A stretch of DNA of 49,192 bases, taken from contig JAAAJB010000073.1 of NCBI GenBank assembly GCA_016098155.1, positions 1-49,192 on the forward strand, written 5' to 3'. This DNA is from Actinomortierella ambigua. Its lineage: Eukaryota > Mortierellomycota > Mortierellomycetes > Mortierellales > Mortierellaceae. How positions within the stretch are numbered: position 1 is the first letter of the stretch; each line of letters starts with the position of its first letter. The position numbers and the translations under genes were made by a program. Below the pieces are notes generated by a model. The model did not search any database. It saw only the letters and a program-made list of their open reading frames with translations, and was not told the origin of the DNA. Below are positions 24,030 through 35,644 of this stretch, piece by piece.

Positions 24030-24990
24030 CTGTCCTCGCGCAGCAGCGAGGTCCTCCAGAGAACGAAGTCGCCAGTCAACGATCTTGTCTCGGCCTATCC
24101 TATTCACAGTTGATAGTCAAACGGCGACGGCGTTGGACCCACCATCCTCAAGGCCAGCATGCCAGCCCCTTGGCCTTGAGTGTCGCACAATGGTTCCTCA
24201 TGCCCCAGGAATCCTAAGCCACCGTTGGCCCTGGCTCGAAGCCAGGTCTTGCTGATCAACGTGCGCTTGCCTTGCCAGAGGATCTTCATCGTGAGCTTGT
24301 CCACCTCGTCAAAGAAATCCGCTGTAGGTTGATGGAGGGCCGCTGCGTACCAAGTCTTGGAGAAAATACATTCGTTGGCGATGTGTTCCCGACCTTACAG
24401 TGTGATGAAGTATGAGCGGAGGCTCTTGTTGGCGTTTTCCAGGTCAGCGAAAGGGTCGGTCTAGACCTGAGTCATGTCGCGGTTTCTCACTTGCATGACG
24501 CTGCCGAGGTACTCGAAAGGCTCCTCCTTGTAGTACTTGTACTGGGCATATAGGAGCTGGATCGGGTCTGCACTTGTTGGTGCGAGATGGATGACAGAGC
24601 TTTTTGATAGTGTTGATCTTGGCGCCGGAGGCTCGCTAGTGAAGACGGATAGCCTCAATGACATGTTCTTCATCACCTGGGGACAAAGCAAGGATTTTGT
24701 CATCCGCGTATGCGCCCTACCTGGAGCAAGGGCGGCCGAACACGATACCTGTCGCATGCTGGCTGTGAAAAAAGGGTAGAAGGCGGTCAAGGAGGATCGG
24801 AGAGAGGGGGCCACCCTGTCTGAAGCCGCGGGGTAGGGTAGTGTTAGTGCACCGTTGAAAAGAATTCTGGCTTCGAGGTCCGTGTAGCGCAGCCTGAAAT
24901 ACAAAACCGAGGCGCGATGGAGGCAGGGCTACCAAGGGGGCAAGACAAAGGACATTAGCACGATCATCGTCAGACCAGCCCAAGGATCGT
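24030..24990 (-). pseudogene. broken LINE-type reverse transcriptase fragment
   Basis: Read on the minus strand in several frames, the order of motifs is that of a non-LTR retrotransposon ORF2. A GFRQGGPLSPIL block (reverse transcriptase motif 4) lies near 24.82 kb, an AYADD catalytic box near 24.69 kb, an ASGAKINT-like block just after it, an FEYLGSVM block near 24.50 kb, and a Trp/GGLG region near 24.20 kb. Each block sits in a different frame or is followed by a stop, so the gene is broken by several frameshifts and nonsense changes. No intact endonuclease domain or poly(A) tail was found beside it. It is an old 5'-truncated or internally deleted copy, probably inactive. Confidence 0.7.
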
Positions 24991-27027
24991 GCAGCCTATG
25001 TATGCATGGCGAGGTTCTGGACAGGCAATATCGAAATCGAGAGCCATGAAAAAAGGGGCTTCCCTCTTCTAGCCTCTCTCTTCTTTTTTTTTTTTTTGCG
25101 ACTCCTCTGATCTGTTGGTAAAAAATAACTATATCAACACAACAACAGGTTTTTCTTCTGCGCCTCATTTTTGGCGTATTCATTGTCTGGCTCTAAGAAA
25201 GTTCTCGGAGAGAGGGAGGCTGACAAGACAGGCAAGCGTGCATGCACGTATGCAGGAGAAACAGGCTCCTGTTGCCGGGCGTGGTAGTTGAATTGCTCAT
25301 TTGACCTACAAGCACGTCGAGGTTGAAAAATATGGTCCACCCCAACTCTCTGGTGTGATGCGAGCACATATTTTCCGACAAATCCTTGTACCAGATGTAA
25401 ACTGCACAAGCTAGTAGAAAAGAAGGTCAGTGGTTTGATGCTCATAAGAGCGAGGCTAAACACTATTGCATGCAACATGGATTCGAACGATGGTATACAG
25501 CGCGCTTCGAGGACTCGACGCCCCTTTTGCTCTCAATCTAACAGTGAGCACGCAGAGGAAGCTTCACCGGATATTATATGACGGGTTTGTTGTGCCATGT
25601 AAACAAGATTGGCATTGACCATAGGGTCGAAGAAGAACAGGTTCTTGCAGAGGAACGCAAACACACAACATATGCTAGCTCTCCTCGCTTGCTCCTCGCT
25701 CCTGATTGGATGCATGGGGCAAAAGGGGGGCATTCATTCATAGGTCATGGCCTTGTGACAGTTGTGGAGACAAAGTGGAGACGTTCGTGTTGCATTGTTC
25801 CAACGTGCTAAACGTCCAGCAAAAATAGACCTGAACCATAGCCTCACCGAAATGCCAAAAGAGAAAATGGCATACGGAGCAAGACAGAGAGCGCCAAAGA
25901 CGAACCAGATCAATTCTTGTTTGTATCCGGCGGGGGGGGGGGGGGAGGGGAAAAGGTCGCAGACTCCGTCCTCAATACAGTCAACATATCATATCTGGAG
26001 AACCATGACAAATATTGCCGTTGGGACTTGTGCAAAAGTAGCATTGCTTCCATTCAAGTGTCCTCTTGTCGTCGTCCTCAAAACGAATGTGTTCAAGTAT
26101 GTCGGCATAGGTGACAGCATGCATAGTAATAGACCTTCGAGGCGCTTGGTTCTTTCCCAGTGGCGCATGCCTTTTACCGGCGGAATTTGGAGATCGGATG
26201 GTCGGGGAACCCGAAAGGCGTCTAATTGCGTGCTAGGTGTTATAGGTTGGGCGTTTCTCTGTTTTATTCTATCAAATTTCAAAGGTGGATCTTCAGCAAC
26301 GGAAAGCACCAGCTGAAAATCGCGAGGGAGCTCTGGATAAAGTAGAAAGGTCGAGAGAGTAGTGCGGTAAAGAGGAGCGGGAGTAGTTCAGTCGGATAAG
26401 CGGGAGAGGCGGGGCTTGCATTCTTGTGTACCTTGTGGTCATTTCCACAAATTTGCAACAACATTGGCGTTCTCTACACCACGATTGTTTAGACCTCTCC
26501 TAGTCGCGAGTAGGACAAGGCCTCTTTCCTCCTATCTCTTTGGTTGCTCTGAAAAAGCTGGTGTATTCATTGTGTCGTGTTTATGGCGAACGGCTGCAGA
26601 CAGCTGTAGGTGAGCCGAGTTTTCTCAAGCTTCTGGAGCACATCTTGTTTTCCCCTCTCCATTTTTCGTCTAATTTTCTCCTGAAGCTCCCTAGCTATCC
26701 ACTGACAATGGTTAATATACTTCTCGCCCGATCATCCATTCACTACTCTTGTTTTGTTTTATTCAATAGAGAGAGATTTGTCTCTCATAACAAATGCCCA
26801 GCCTCTGTTTAACTACTCTGTGTACTTGCTCGCACTCCCGATTCAACATGCAGAGCTGCTGTGCAAACCATCGTCTCTTTTTAAAAGCACCTACAAATCT
26901 TTCTCCTTTCTCACTCCATATCCCAGCTTTCACAAGTTATACCTCTTTCACATCCACTTGAATCCCATTCTTGCTCATAGCTTTTTTTCTGCCTCTTTGT
27001 CACTTAGCCTTCTCTCATTCATTCATC
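24991..27027. other. intergenic region upstream of the HMG-box gene
   Basis: No supported gene. It contains a run of 14 G at 25932-25945. The last several hundred bases before 27028 are CT-rich, typical of a fungal promoter and leader; an in-frame ATG at 26971 is judged less likely as the start of the next gene. Confidence 0.4.
25932..25945 (+). repeat. G14 homopolymer
   Basis: Fourteen G in a row followed by AGGGG, visible directly. It may form a quadruplex and is a place where assembly length errors are likely. Confidence 0.8.
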
Positions 27028-28518
27028 ATGGTGCGATCGACAAAATCCAAGAAGATTCCCAGGCCATTGAACGCCTTCATCTTGTACCGTCGTGACCATG
27101 CCCGAAAATGCCCAGGGATGGTCGCGAAGGAGCTTTCGACAAGCCTTGGGCGGTCCTGGAGAACCGAGACGCCAGAGCGAAGGGCTTTTTACGAGGAGAA
27201 AGCCAGACAGGCCAAAATTCTGCACAGGCAGATGTATCCCGACTATACCTTCTCACCTATTAAGCGCGGCGAAGGCAAGCGCGCCAAAAAACTCAAAGCC
27301 ATGGCTGCCCAAGTGGCCGTGGACGGCGCGTCGCCGACGGTGGCAGTCAAAAAGCGGATGAGGATGGCGTCCATGTCATTAAAGTCATCGGTCGAGGTTG
27401 ACCAGGCCGTCCAGAGGGCCCGCCTGGCGTTGATTGCCGAGGGCTCAACGACTGGTCGGTCTGGTGCGACACGCAAGTCGCGCCGCCTGGCCGCAACACG
27501 GACCCGATACTCCCCGCCGACCGCCCAAATCAAGAAGGAGGAGCCAGAAGAAGAGACCGTCGAGCGGTACAGTCGACATCGAGGGCAGCACTATCCTGGC
27601 AAGAATCAACAGGTGCCCAGGTGCTCTCAAATGGCAGTTTTGGCTGCCGAGGCCTTTGACATGATGGCCTTGATGAGGAGGAGAGCTCGTTCGGCGTCTT
27701 GCTCTTCGTCATCAACATTGTCATCGTACGCCTCGGATACAGACACAGACGACGACGAGGACGACGACGACGACGACGATTGGGCTCCTGGAGACCAGTC
27801 GCGTACCTGCACCTCTGTATTATCACTTTCTTTCGAGTCCAATTATGAGATGGCGCACCGCAGTGTTGCCGGATCTGTGTGCCAGGACTCTGTGGCACAG
27901 CACCTCCTGCAAGCCAAGATGGAGCCCCTCGATGCAAGGATGTATACAAATTCAGAAATGCCATCGCCCTCACCATCTTCACCTTACACATCCTCCTCCG
28001 AACCACCACAATTGGAATCGCCTACTTCCGCGATAACCATATTACCGCATCCATCATCTCCGCCTCCGAGCTCACCTTCAGCTGTCCCTCCGTCGATTGA
28101 CCCTCCGTCAGCCGCCTCGGCGAACCTGGAAGTCGAAGGGAACAAGTCGATGATTGCACACACGCATAATCAGATGTCAATGCCTTTGGTTATGTGGATC
28201 GAGGACAGCCTCTGCTATAGTGACCGACATCCTATGTGGCCAGCGTACAAATGCACTGACCTGCACTGCGTGGGCTTATGCATGGAGCATGACCAGGATG
28301 ACCTACGAGGCTCACAATATCTGATCGGGACCTCCTTCATCCCCAATATGGCGCTCATCCCCTACATACCACCTATTTCATCTTTCCTTAAAATCATACC
28401 TCCTTCGTCGATAAGCAGGATGTTGGACCCATCGGTTATGCTGACCCGCCCGCAGGTGATGACGCTGGAGCTGTTCAAGAGGCATGCCTTGAACGACGAA
28501 GGGTTTCTCTCCCTTTGA
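27028..28518 (+). CDS. HMG-box transcription factor, mating-type-like class
   Basis: An intronless frame of 496 aa from the ATG at 27028. Residues 9-80 form an HMG box that opens with IPRPLNAFILYRR and ends with YPDYTFSPIKR. These are hallmarks of the sequence-specific MATA-type boxes found in MAT1-2, Ste11 and sexM/sexP proteins. The rest holds basic patches that could be nuclear signals (about 85-180), an acidic run of Asp/Glu at about 245-260, and a Pro/Ser-rich region. The C-terminal part contains a Cys/His cluster near residues 405-420 whose role is unknown. The neighbours are not the triose-phosphate transporter and RNA helicase genes that flank the Mucoromycota sex locus, so mating function is not shown. 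An ATG 57 bases upstream would add a hydrophobic stretch unlike a nuclear protein, hence the chosen start. Confidence 0.85.
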   Translation: MVRSTKSKKIPRPLNAFILYRRDHARKCPGMVAKELSTSLGRSWRTETPERRAFYEEKARQAKILHRQMYPDYTFSPIKRGEGKRAKKLKAMAAQVAVDGASPTVAVKKRMRMASMSLKSSVEVDQAVQRARLALIAEGSTTGRSGATRKSRRLAATRTRYSPPTAQIKKEEPEEETVERYSRHRGQHYPGKNQQVPRCSQMAVLAAEAFDMMALMRRRARSASCSSSSTLSSYASDTDTDDDEDDDDDDDWAPGDQSRTCTSVLSLSFESNYEMAHRSVAGSVCQDSVAQHLLQAKMEPLDARMYTNSEMPSPSPSSPYTSSSEPPQLESPTSAITILPHPSSPPPSSPSAVPPSIDPPSAASANLEVEGNKSMIAHTHNQMSMPLVMWIEDSLCYSDRHPMWPAYKCTDLHCVGLCMEHDQDDLRGSQYLIGTSFIPNMALIPYIPPISSFLKIIPPSSISRMLDPSVMLTRPQVMTLELFKRHALNDEGFLSL

Positions 28519-28621
28519 CACCCTTCTCCGACACAGGCACCATTCCAAAGTGTATTTCTCCACTCGGAGCTTAGCACATATTATTGTTGTATAATTTTTG
28601 TTTCTCTGAATGAAGAAGAAC

Positions 28622-29040
28622 GAGTAGATAGGGTTTGAGAAGCAAGGGTGTGTGAGGGTGCTGAGACAATCGTATTCTGGCGAAGATGTCGTTGTACACC
28701 ACAAGAAGGTTGTATTCGAAGGTAGAGGAGCGGTTGTTGATCGTCGTCCTCGGCGCAAGGTGTCATCGATGGTGTGAGCGAGGTCCTTGCAATTGCAGGA
28801 GTCGAGGAGATCCGCCAGGATCGCTAGGTGAGTCATGATGCTGCTGCTGCTAACATTCGATGGCTGAGGTCAGGTCCAACAACCAAACCTGGGAGAGAAA
28901 AGAGCGAAAGTACCAAGACAGGTGCACCTCGTGGCGCTCATGTGCTCATCATCAGACCGCAGGCGGAAGGTACGGAGCGATCCCCAAGGGAACGCATACG
29001 ATTGTGAGTGTGGCAGGAGTGCTCGTGTAGTAGTAGTGGC
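28622..29040 (+). repeat. left terminal inverted repeat of the MULE
   Basis: Compared by eye with the reverse complement of 35645-36011, this segment shows colinear identical blocks. There are 17 bases at 28628-28644 (partner 35988-36004), 22 bases at 28804-28825 (partner 35802-35823) and 18 bases at 29014-29031 (partner 35655-35672), with many shorter matches between. I estimate about 75-85 percent identity with several indels. The left copy has an extra stretch of about 35 bases near 28.98-29.01 kb. Confidence 0.85.
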
Positions 29041-29284
29041 GGCATGTTGGGGTGTAGCATCACTAGCGGGTTCCTTCACTCCTCCGAATAGTCTAAAACT
29101 GGGGCCCACAAACCACCCTTAAAATACCACATGCACACAGAGGTCGTCATTCGCAGAAAACTGGGTAGTATAGAGCAGTCGCAATTCGAGGTGCAATTTA
29201 TTCAGCTACATGCAGTAGGGCGCGTGGCGTTCTTTGGCATTGAGTGATTTAAAGCTACATCCTTGTCTTCTTGAGACTTTCCGC
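29041..29284. other. spacer between left TIR and Crinkler stop
   Basis: About 240 bases with no frame of interest, presumably the 3' flank and poly(A) region of the Crinkler gene. Confidence 0.4.
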
Positions 29285-32195
29285 TTACAGCGTATCCTCA
29301 GCCTGCCGCTTCATCGGGTCTTTGATTTCATCGAGAAAGTCAACGTGACTCTTCGGGAAGATCTTGCTGATGTTACTCTCGTCAATCACGACCTGGACCT
29401 GTGTCAGACGCGTGGGCTTAGAGTCATGTCGAGGACGCAGATTGTACTGGATGTCCGGTCGGGGACGCAGCTTGGCAACCACCTCGGCAGGGTACACGAT
29501 GACCATGCTGATGAAGACATTGTTAGGGCAGAGCCCACTGAGATCCTGTACGTAGTCCTCGATCATCGAGGCAGACACCGTCTTGACGGCCGCGTGGACA
29601 TCTTTTGTCGCCATTGTCTGGCGCAGTTTAAGCTGAACAAAGACGGGGAACAGTCTGTCCTGGACGCGAATGCAAAAGACAATGTCAGGCCCTGAGGGAT
29701 TGGCTTTAGGGAAGAAGAACGGAGGGACAGCGCCGCTTCGCCGCGAAGAGCCATTGTTGACATGGGCGTCCATGAAGCCCCTCATCGAGATGTGCTCGTG
29801 AGAGATTCCGTGCTGAAACGCTTGCTCGTCCAGACCAACAATAACCGCATTCCCGTCGAGCATCGCGCACTGGGAGGGAATCGAAGGCTCGTGTGGCCAA
29901 TCCGAGAGAGTGCGTATCTTGAAAGTCTCCGTAAGGACGTTCATCATCATTAGTTCCCATGCGTATCCACGCGCTTGAGCCTTGTCCGATTGCTGAACCC
30001 AATAGTCTAAAGTCTTCATAAAGCCGGCATCCCGCATCTTGAAGTAGTTCTCGGCGGCCTTCAGCACGAACGGCTCGTCGAGGATCGTCCTCGCAACCCC
30101 ATCGACGATCATGATGCGGCCGAATGCGCATTCCACCAACTCTGGCACGACTTCTTGAAGGACAAGCTTATCAGCTCCAAACATGTACCGCTGAAAGATA
30201 AAAAGCCCCAACACTTCCTGCACGGTTCGAAGTTCATTGAAGATCGACAGGTTCTCGCGGTATTTGTTCTCCAGGCGAACAGTCTCATTGCAAAGATTTC
30301 CTTGTTCCCTACAGTGATCATACGACACAAGTCTCGTCTCCGTGTCATCCAGTGCGTCTTTCCAGCCGCCTGGTTCGCCTCTCGCAATGGTCTTCTCGAC
30401 ACAACTGACGGTTGGACGGAGTCTTCCGACAAGCCTCTCTGTTATCGCCTGGATCGCCTCTGCTGGCAAAAGTCTATCCAACGCTTGCCTCGCACCCTTG
30501 GTCGGCCGTAGGCGCTGCAGTCCAGCCACGTAAGCCTCGATAGATTCACGTCCAGTCCAGCCAGGAAACTCAATGTATTCGAACTTACTCTTGTCAGTAA
30601 GAGCTTTGGTTGACTTAATGAACGGTGTACAGCTTCGAGCACAATCCAGCGTGAAAATACTGAGCCCAGTGCCACATGTTAAGAGCGTCAGATTGATCGT
30701 TGAGATCATTCGAAACCCCCATAAGATAGGAGATAGCAACGACTCGCTGAGTTTATCTGAAGACATAGACTCGAAGCGCCCGTTCTCTGAATCGCCCAGG
30801 ATCTGTGCCTCATCATGGACGACCAGTAGCTTGTCCCTGTCCTTGAATGAGGGAAGACCACCCAGCCTTCCATGTTCGACGAGCAGGTCTTTTGTCGCTT
30901 GGAGCTCTTTTTGAACAGCTTCCATCAGCTCCACTTCCTTCGGAGGCGTCTGATGCCGTGACAGAGCTGGAAGAAACTCCTGGAATAGCTGGTTAAAAAC
31001 GTCATTGTTCAGGACATGGGGACAAGTCTGTAGGATGGTCCACCTGGCACTGGTAAAGGTCTGGTGGCTTTCCGAGATTGTCAAACAGTGCTGAAGAATC
31101 TTGAGTCGAGACAGCAGGAGCAGGTACGTGATGGTCCTCGCTTGACGATTGTTGGACTCCCGATCCTGCTGCAAGTGTGGCTTGATGTGATCTACAAGGG
31201 TGGTAATGTCGCCCGATCCCAAGTCGTTCGGAGCAGCGTTGAAATAGAAGCCCCAGCGCCGCGACAGTAGTTCGATCATTCCGCGAGTCTTCCCACATCC
31301 ACTGACGCCAAAAATAGCGACATTAGAGCCTGGGGTAGGGCATCTCTCGATAAGCTGCAGGATGGCGTCCGACGTGGGGTACTTTGACCGAATGTTGCTT
31401 GGAGAGGGGTGAGGTAGATCCAAGAAAAGCAGGCTTGGGCGCGTGTCGGTGCGTGGGTCCTTGTTTCGAAGCCAAACCCTCGGTAAACCAGAGACGCTTC
31501 CTGTTGTGAGCGGTAGGTTTTCCAAGCCTCGCACAAAGCGGTCAAGAAACGTGGCGACATCCGATCCTGGTGCAAAGAACTTGTCCGTGATCCTTTTGAT
31601 ATCGGTGTGGAGGTCGCCTAGTTATGTGCAAAGAAGGCAGGGTATAAGTCACTTAAATACACGACGGTATGCAAACAAATAATAACGCGCACAAAGCAAC
31701 TCTGCTTACCAGAGAGAGGGCCGCTAGGACAATAAGTATCTGAAATAGAGCCAGGGACTATGTTGGTGCAATAGCTCATGTTAGTGCATGGGCAAGAATC
31801 GACGATGCAGACAGCAAATTACAAAAAGCGTGTGCATTGCCTTGGAGAGGAGGGCGCTGGACAATGATGTGGATTGTGTCCGTGTTCTTGTGTAGCGAGG
31901 TCTCAAAAACTTCCGAGAGCTCGCGCGTTGCCTCGAGTTTCTTCTTTTCTAGGATGCTGTCCAGCACGATGGGTTGCTCGTCGTCATCGTCGCCATCAGC
32001 AATCGAAACGCGCCAGAGGGTGAGGGACTTGGCCACTATGTCGTCAAATTCAGGGCTTAGCTTAGCTTTGATTAAGTCCTTGAGATGCTCCACTGTCTTC
32101 GTGGGGTCGACCTCGACAGAAAATGCGTTGAAGGTAGACTCTCCATCAATCACGCAGAAAACGGTTAGAGAACTCGTGTTCATGTTGTGGAGCAT
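29285..32195 (-). CDS. Crinkler (CRN)-family protein: ubiquitin-like header, P-loop NTPase, REase-like C-terminus
   Basis: Three exons (32195-31823, 31757-31710, 31617-29285), all GT-AG and in phase, give 917 aa (913 if the second ATG at 32183 is used). Residues of about 10-115 match the Crinkler N-terminal ubiquitin-like header: the opening LTVFCVIDGE, LKDLIKAK at 38-45, LTLWRV at 58-63 and an IHIIVQRP-type end. A P-loop NTPase follows, with Walker A GVSGCGKT at 244-251 and Walker B LLVVHDEAQ at 404-412. The C-terminal region carries a PD-(D/E)xK-like signature: RGYAWE (Glu695), GPDIVF (Asp785) and VQLK (801-804). In other eukaryotes such proteins act as nuclear effectors or as conflict-type nucleases; the target here is unknown. 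No secretion signal is visible at the N-terminus. It shares a short divergent promoter with the transposase gene and lies between the same inverted repeats. Confidence 0.9.
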
Positions 32196-32386
32196 TGGAG
32201 GGTGAGAGAGTGAAGGCGGGGTGAGGAATGGTCATAGGAGGACACGCGATTATATCCCCTCTGTCTTGGAATCGAAATCGATTCCAATTTTTTTTGACAC
32301 CGCGAAAGTCACATAAGATCTTATGTCCTGACAGATAAGCGCTTTCCTTTCCTTTTCACAGCACACCCCACCCCCATTCACATATT
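32196..32386. promoter_or_regulatory. bidirectional promoter of Crinkler and transposase, with two palindromes
   Basis: The 191 bases between the two divergent starts hold a 9-base inverted repeat with a 4-base spacer (TTGGAATCG at 32266-32274, CGATTCCAA at 32279-32287) and a perfect 16-base palindrome, ACATAAGATCTTATGT, at 32311-32326. A TTATAT element lies near 32250 and a CT-rich leader precedes the transposase start. The symmetric sites are candidates for a dimeric regulator or the transposase itself; this is inference. Confidence 0.6.
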
Positions 32387-35316
32387 ATGGATCCCACCTC
32401 CTTCGATGATGCGATTCTTCTGTCAGACAATCCCAATTTTGAAGATGCTGAGACGAGTGGCCAGATTATCTTGGCTCCCGCATCCAGACGCCTGATTGAG
32501 CAAATAGCACTGAATGGTTTGATGGCTTTGGTAAGATGGCACGGTGCGGCTGCAGTGGATCACGTCTCTTCTGTTTCGTGAGGTCTTTACTAACGACTCA
32601 GCACTTTACGTCTTTGATAGGATGAGCGTTTCCGTGCCGCAAAAGCCAAGGAAGCTTTGGTCAAAGATGACGAGGATGTTGTTCCCACCAATATTGAGTC
32701 CAGCCAGGATCAGAGACCCAGTGATGTGGTCAGCGATGATGGGGCAACGGTGAGCGAGGATCTTCAAGCAGATGTCGGCGCTTCCATTCAGGTATTTCTA
32801 GGATCCTTGTGGGTACCCTTCCTGTATTTTTCGTGTTCTAGTAGCTTACATGTCGACCAATACCAAAATAAATCGCTTTTAGGCGTTAAACGACCGCATC
32901 GCTCAGAACTTCAAAGAGGTCACGTTGAACACTGTTCGCGAGCTTCTATTTCGTGATCATTTCATCTTGCAAGGGGCGAAGAGGCTGAAGATTGAAGCAG
33001 ATGCTCGGCTTTTTGATCAAGGCCCTGAGGCATTAGGTTTTTACCTTCCGGTCGACGAGTTTGATGCATGGAAGGCTCAGCACGAGCGGAGCATTTCCAC
33101 CAATTTCGTGAAGGCAAGAGGAGACTATGCACGAGAGAGCTCGACAAACACCCCCGAGCATGTCAAAGTCTTTGAGTGTCAGCGTAGTGGACAGCCTCGC
33201 GTTCGGAAAGAGAGGAAGGAAGGGGGAGCCACCGGAAAAAAAAGGAATCGCAAACCGAGCATCAAGCAGGGTTGTCGGTCCAAGATCACTGCTGTACGAC
33301 AGCAGGCCACGGATGTCGAGGGAGTCACGCGGGTCTCGTACATGGTCATCTATCGATATCAGCATAGTCATTCATTGGGCAGCCTGACAGACTTCGATGC
33401 TCGTCAGACATCCGGCGCCATCAAGGCCACAATCAGGCACTTGATCATGCAAGGATCCACAATCCAGCGGGCGATGCAGAAGCTGACGATGGATTACGAC
33501 AATTTTATGCAGATCCTTCGAGGTGGCAGCCAAAATCTCTCACGGGACGACTGTATCACTTATGACGACGTCTATAATGAGTGGCACAAGGTTGTCGTCC
33601 AGCGGATGTGGAAGGATAATGACCCCGTTGTCTCATCGATCAAATGGATGCAGCTCTTTGAGGTATCAGGCTACTTCACTTATTACAACAAGGAAGACCC
33701 GAGCGGATACTTTGGGTTTTCATCCAAGTGGCAGCTGGAGCAGCTCTACAGACATGGCACGACCGTTTGCTTCGATGGCACCCACAAAATCTTTGGGTAA
33801 GTTTGAAGTTTATTCCATCCGTCAATAATGAGTCTACATCCACGGTATTAGGCTGCTAACCTCTCCCAACAGAGATTCTACGTCTCTGTATACCCTAGCT
33901 GTGAAAAACACGGACACTGGACTCGGCATCCCTGTGGCATTTCTTTTGACGACGAGCACCAAGTCTAATATCCTTGTAGGATGGCTCCGGGCACTTCAAA
34001 CAAAGATGAAGGAGTTGTTTTCAACTGCAGAAAGCGACTACGACTTCAAACCCAGCGCCATCATCACTGACCAAGGAAACGTGGAGATTCTCGCTATCAA
34101 GGCTGCATTTCCTGGTGTACCGATCTTCTACTGTGCGTGGCATGTTCTCAGGACCTGGGAACGCACGGTTCCGCCCAGAGTTACAGGTTTGGATGGCCTA
34201 TCTGCTGACGAGAAAAAGGCCAAGAAGGCGGAAGTAAGTGGTTGCACAAGTAATGTCATAGCATTTGACGCTTTGTATTTTGCTTCCAGTCAGACAACTA
34301 ATACGCGATTTTTTCATTCAAACATGCAGGCGAGAGCTGATCTCCGTGGGATCCTTTACGCGAGGGATGTTGACACAGCAACTGTACTCATCAACGCATT
34401 CCGAACAAAGTGGAAGAACTATAAGCCGCTATTAGCTTACCTTGACGAACACTACTTTGGCTTCAAGGAGAGGGAGGAGGGAGAACGAATTTTTATCGAG
34501 CTCGATCTGTCTGTGCGGCACTCATGGATGGTCTGCTACCGCCAGGACGTCTCCTACTGCAGCATTGATACCAACGACTTCATCGAACCTTGGCACAACA
34601 CACTAAAGTCCGAGTTCTTTAGAGATCACAATCAACGACGCCTCGACGTGGTCATCTACATTCTTTCCATGATGGCTCTGCCTCACTTCCAACAAAAGTG
34701 CGCTCGCAGTGCTATGGGTGTCGACCGAACGACACTAGCCGAAGAGGAGGAACCGACACTTATCAAAATTGCCAAGCAACACATCGCCACCCGAGAATCC
34801 AGAGGATACAGTGGACCCAGTATCACCCAAACCTCGGACACCACACTTCAAGTGGAGTCCTTTACTCAACCCGACGCCACCTACTCCATCCAAATCGACT
34901 TTAGTAAGACTCCTCTCGGCCATATCGTCAGCTGCTCCTGCCAATTCTTTCGTCTCAATGGTTCCTGCTGCAAGCACATATCTTTGGTCCAGATTATGAT
35001 GCCACAAATCACTTTCTTTCGTGTCGACCCGTGGGAGCCTGAGCCATATTTTGAGCCGACTATAATGGAACCAGAGCCAGAAATCAGTGAAGAGCCTGGT
35101 GGTGAGGAGGCTGATCCTCAGCTGCTTTCGGATGCAGTTGGTCATCTCGTTCAACGCTTCGTCAGTCTGGAGGCATTGAGGGACAAGTCTAGGCCTATTC
35201 CGCATGCAGAAGAGATCCATAGTCTGATGCAGCAGGCGCTCAACTTGTTTGAGCCAGCATTTCCAAGACCGCCATGCGAAGAACTACATGGTAAACGCCG
35301 GCGACAGCACTACTGA
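32387..35316 (+). CDS. Mutator-like (MULE) transposase
   Basis: Five exons (32387-32530, 32621-32791, 32883-33796, 33873-34233, 34330-35316), all GT-AG with visible CTAAC-type branch sites in some introns, give 858 aa. The N-terminal third has a Cys...Cys...His-x-His pattern with the tail YQHSHSLG, like the FAR1/WRKY-GCM1 DNA-binding fold of MULE transposases. The DDE core is complete: Asp403 in CFDGTHK, Asp476 in IITDQGN followed by the YCAWH pair (Cys497, His500) typical of MULEs, and a candidate Glu616 in NDFIEPWHNTLK. A SWIM zinc finger (Cys732, Cys734, Cys744, His746) follows. The tail is acidic. No stop or frameshift is seen, so the enzyme may be active. It should cut and rejoin DNA at the flanking inverted repeats. 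Confidence 0.92.
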
Positions 35317-35644
35317 CAAGGGAATAAACAGAATATCAACCATTTTTTGAATGCATACCGGTGGGAGATCGCAAGACCAAGAAATCGTTCATAGCTCATG
35401 GTGACGACGCCTGTGCCCCAGTCACGTCGATCCTCCAGAATGCATCTATCAGGGTTTGCATAGTATCGCATGCTTGACTATTGGAGACGGTTCAGTATAC
35501 CCTATTCATTAGAGTGAAGCCGAACGGCCGATGTCAACGGCGTCGAAAAAGGTTGCGGAGAAAAGTCGCTATTTCGGTCAAGAGGTCCCGCGTGAAACAA
35601 GCCAGTCCCTCCTGAAGGCTCTCGTCCTAGCAGCCGCTGCCACC
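35317..35644. other. spacer between transposase stop and right TIR
   Basis: About 330 bases with no supported gene, presumably the transposase 3' flank. Confidence 0.4.

Noticed and set aside
25478..25500. T-loop-like TTCGAA sequence near 25.48 kb
   Set aside because: The flanking bases do not form a T stem, and no cloverleaf could be drawn.
26383..26405. tRNA A-box-like sequence near 26.39 kb
   Set aside because: No matching acceptor stem, anticodon arm or T-loop follows.
28604..28640. Candidate target-site duplications at the MULE ends
   Set aside because: Several boundary choices were compared with the bases after 36011; none gave a convincing direct repeat of 8-11 bases.
29285..31534. 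Reading the Crinkler as truncated because the main frame lacks the header
   Set aside because: Two clean in-phase introns connect it to the header exon at 32195-31823.
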